DNA of 63,017 nucleotides, taken from positions 1 to 63,017 of the forward strand of contig CAYTWF010000007.1 in NCBI GenBank assembly GCA_964441705.1, given 5' to 3'. This DNA comes from Eshraghiella sp964441705. GTDB taxonomy: Bacteria; Bacillota; Clostridia; Lachnospirales; Lachnospiraceae. Position numbers and translations under genes: made by a program. Under the pieces are notes generated by a model, which saw only the letters and a list, made by a program, of their open reading frames with translations, was not told the origin of the DNA and did no database searches. Below are positions 62,327 through 63,017 of this stretch, one piece after another; position 1 is the first letter of the stretch, and each line of letters opens with the position of its first letter.

Positions 62327-62842
62327 TTGACTTACAAATGGACATATAAAACGCCGGACGGATTCTCTGATATGCGAATGAACAGCGATGGTGAATATCT
62401 TACAGGCCTGTGGTTTGACGGCTCAAGAGATGCCGCCAAGCATACTACTGAGTGTGAGGAACGACTGCTTCCTGTTTTTGAGGATACCGTGAAATGGTTG
62501 GATATCTATTTTTCCGGGAAGAATCCCGACTTTACGCCTTCATATAAAATAAAGAGCATAACGGACTTTCGCAAAGAAGTTATGAAGTATATGTTGACTA
62601 TCCCCTATGGGAAAACAGCAACTTACGGAGAGATAGCTGTGGATATCGCAAAAAAGCGAGGGATCATCAAAATGTCCGCTCGTGCTGTCGGAGGAGCCGT
62701 TGGCTGGAATCCGCTTTGCATCATTATCCCATGTCACAGGGTTGTCGGCACAAATCACTCTCTGACAGGCTATGGCGGCGGACTGAACAACAAGATTTCG
62801 CTCTTAAAGCTGGAGCAGAATGATATGAGTAAATTTGTATAG
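62327..62842 (+). CDS. ogt: Methylated-DNA-protein-cysteine methyltransferase
   Basis: Suicide repair protein for O6-methylguanine. The active site PCHRVV has Cys136; TIPYGKTATYGEIA and VGGAVGWNPL are also diagnostic. 171 residues. It uses a TTG start with AGGTGG 8 nt ahead. Last gene visible of the alkylation-repair operon. Confidence 0.94.
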   Translation: MTYKWTYKTPDGFSDMRMNSDGEYLTGLWFDGSRDAAKHTTECEERLLPVFEDTVKWLDIYFSGKNPDFTPSYKIKSITDFRKEVMKYMLTIPYGKTATYGEIAVDIAKKRGIIKMSARAVGGAVGWNPLCIIIPCHRVVGTNHSLTGYGGGLNNKISLLKLEQNDMSKFV

Positions 62843-62891
62843 ATGTAACTAAGGTTGTAAAATCGATTGATTCAAAGTGAGGATAATGTGT

Positions 62892-63017
62892 ATGATACCA
62901 GAACGAGAAACTGCATTGCAGGAATTAGAAACAGCTGGAAGAATGAATCCCGGTCCATGGACAAATCATTCTTTAAATGTTGCGCTTGCTGCAGAGAATA
63001 TAGCTAAGGAATGCAAT
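62892..63017 (+). CDS. HD-domain phosphohydrolase, N-terminal part
   Basis: The open frame begins at an ATG with GAGGA 8 nt ahead and runs off the window end. The start MIPERETAL and the later NPGPWTNHSLNVALAA match the first helices and His of an HD-type metal-dependent phosphohydrolase. The Asp and remaining ligands would be outside the window. Confidence 0.7.
   Translation, partial: MIPERETALQELETAGRMNPGPWTNHSLNVALAAENIAKECN

Noticed and set aside
1..63017. CRISPR array, phage or plasmid genes
   Set aside because: No regularly spaced direct repeats, cas genes, integrase, capsid, terminase or replication genes were seen; ORF6N alone is not enough to call a prophage.

Overview
This AT-rich window looks like a piece of chromosome from a Gram-positive gut clostridium of the Lachnospiraceae type. 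The basis is its ribosome-binding sites and promoters, the gene repertoire (McsA/McsB/ClpC, a two-gene SUF system, a cohesin/dockerin wall-protein pair, several YtrA-type GntR regulators, VanZ-like proteins) and the gene order. The exact genus was not determined. No phage, plasmid replication genes, CRISPR array or rRNA operon is visible. There is one tRNA gene (Trp).

Layout. 0-3.4 kb: a two-component system and small membrane proteins. 3.4-5.4 kb: an accessory patch with a helix-turn-helix (HTH) gene, an ORF6N-domain gene and a truncated HTH copy. 5.4-8.7 kb: a VanZ-like protein, tRNA-Trp, a soluble chemoreceptor-like protein, RadA and a conserved small protein. 8.8-13.3 kb: the protein-quality-control operon gntR-mcsA-mcsB-clpC, in which a GntR regulator sits where CtsR is usually found. 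13.4-17.7 kb: a dockerin-bearing wall hydrolase followed by a membrane-anchored cohesin protein. 17.8-19.2 kb: a membrane protein and a lipoprotein. 19.3-25.3 kb: a co-directional run pyrE, small ORF, vanZ, membrane protein, purE-purM-purN-purD, argC. 25.4-27.1 kb: a second copy of the HTH/ORF6N patch, which separates pyrE from the remaining pyrimidine operon. 27.1-33.1 kb: a zinc-ribbon protein, a NUDIX protein, pyrC-pyrF-pyrK-pyrD and an exported phosphodiesterase. 33.2-36.7 kb: sufC-sufB, a Uma2 nuclease and a Zeta-like kinase with a small partner. 36.9-42.4 kb: TetR, DUF308 protein, MMPL exporter and a secreted heptad-repeat protein. 42.5-51.3 kb: a GntR-controlled ABC system, tldE/tldD, a HAD phosphatase and a NatAB-like exporter. 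51.5-60.3 kb: a solute ABC importer, YfhO, a diguanylate cyclase, membrane proteins and an Lgt-like enzyme. 60.7-63.0 kb: an alkylation-repair operon (alkA-like, truncated Ada, monooxygenase, ogt) and the start of an HD-domain gene.

Most unusual signal. The two ORF6N genes each contain, inside the coding sequence of the DNA-binding domain, a long near-perfect palindrome. The two palindromes differ at three positions per arm, and every difference is mirrored in the opposite arm, so symmetry is kept while the sequence changes. Related palindromes lie just upstream of both genes. The two proteins are nearly identical at both ends and diverge mainly around the domain that holds the palindrome. 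This fits a self-targeting DNA-binding protein coevolving with an operator embedded in its own gene, though other explanations remain open.

Three genes (an ABC permease, an ABC ATPase and the alkA-like glycosylase) are each broken by a one-base change in an A/T homopolymer. This could be assembly error, real decay or slippage-regulated expression; the sequence alone does not decide.
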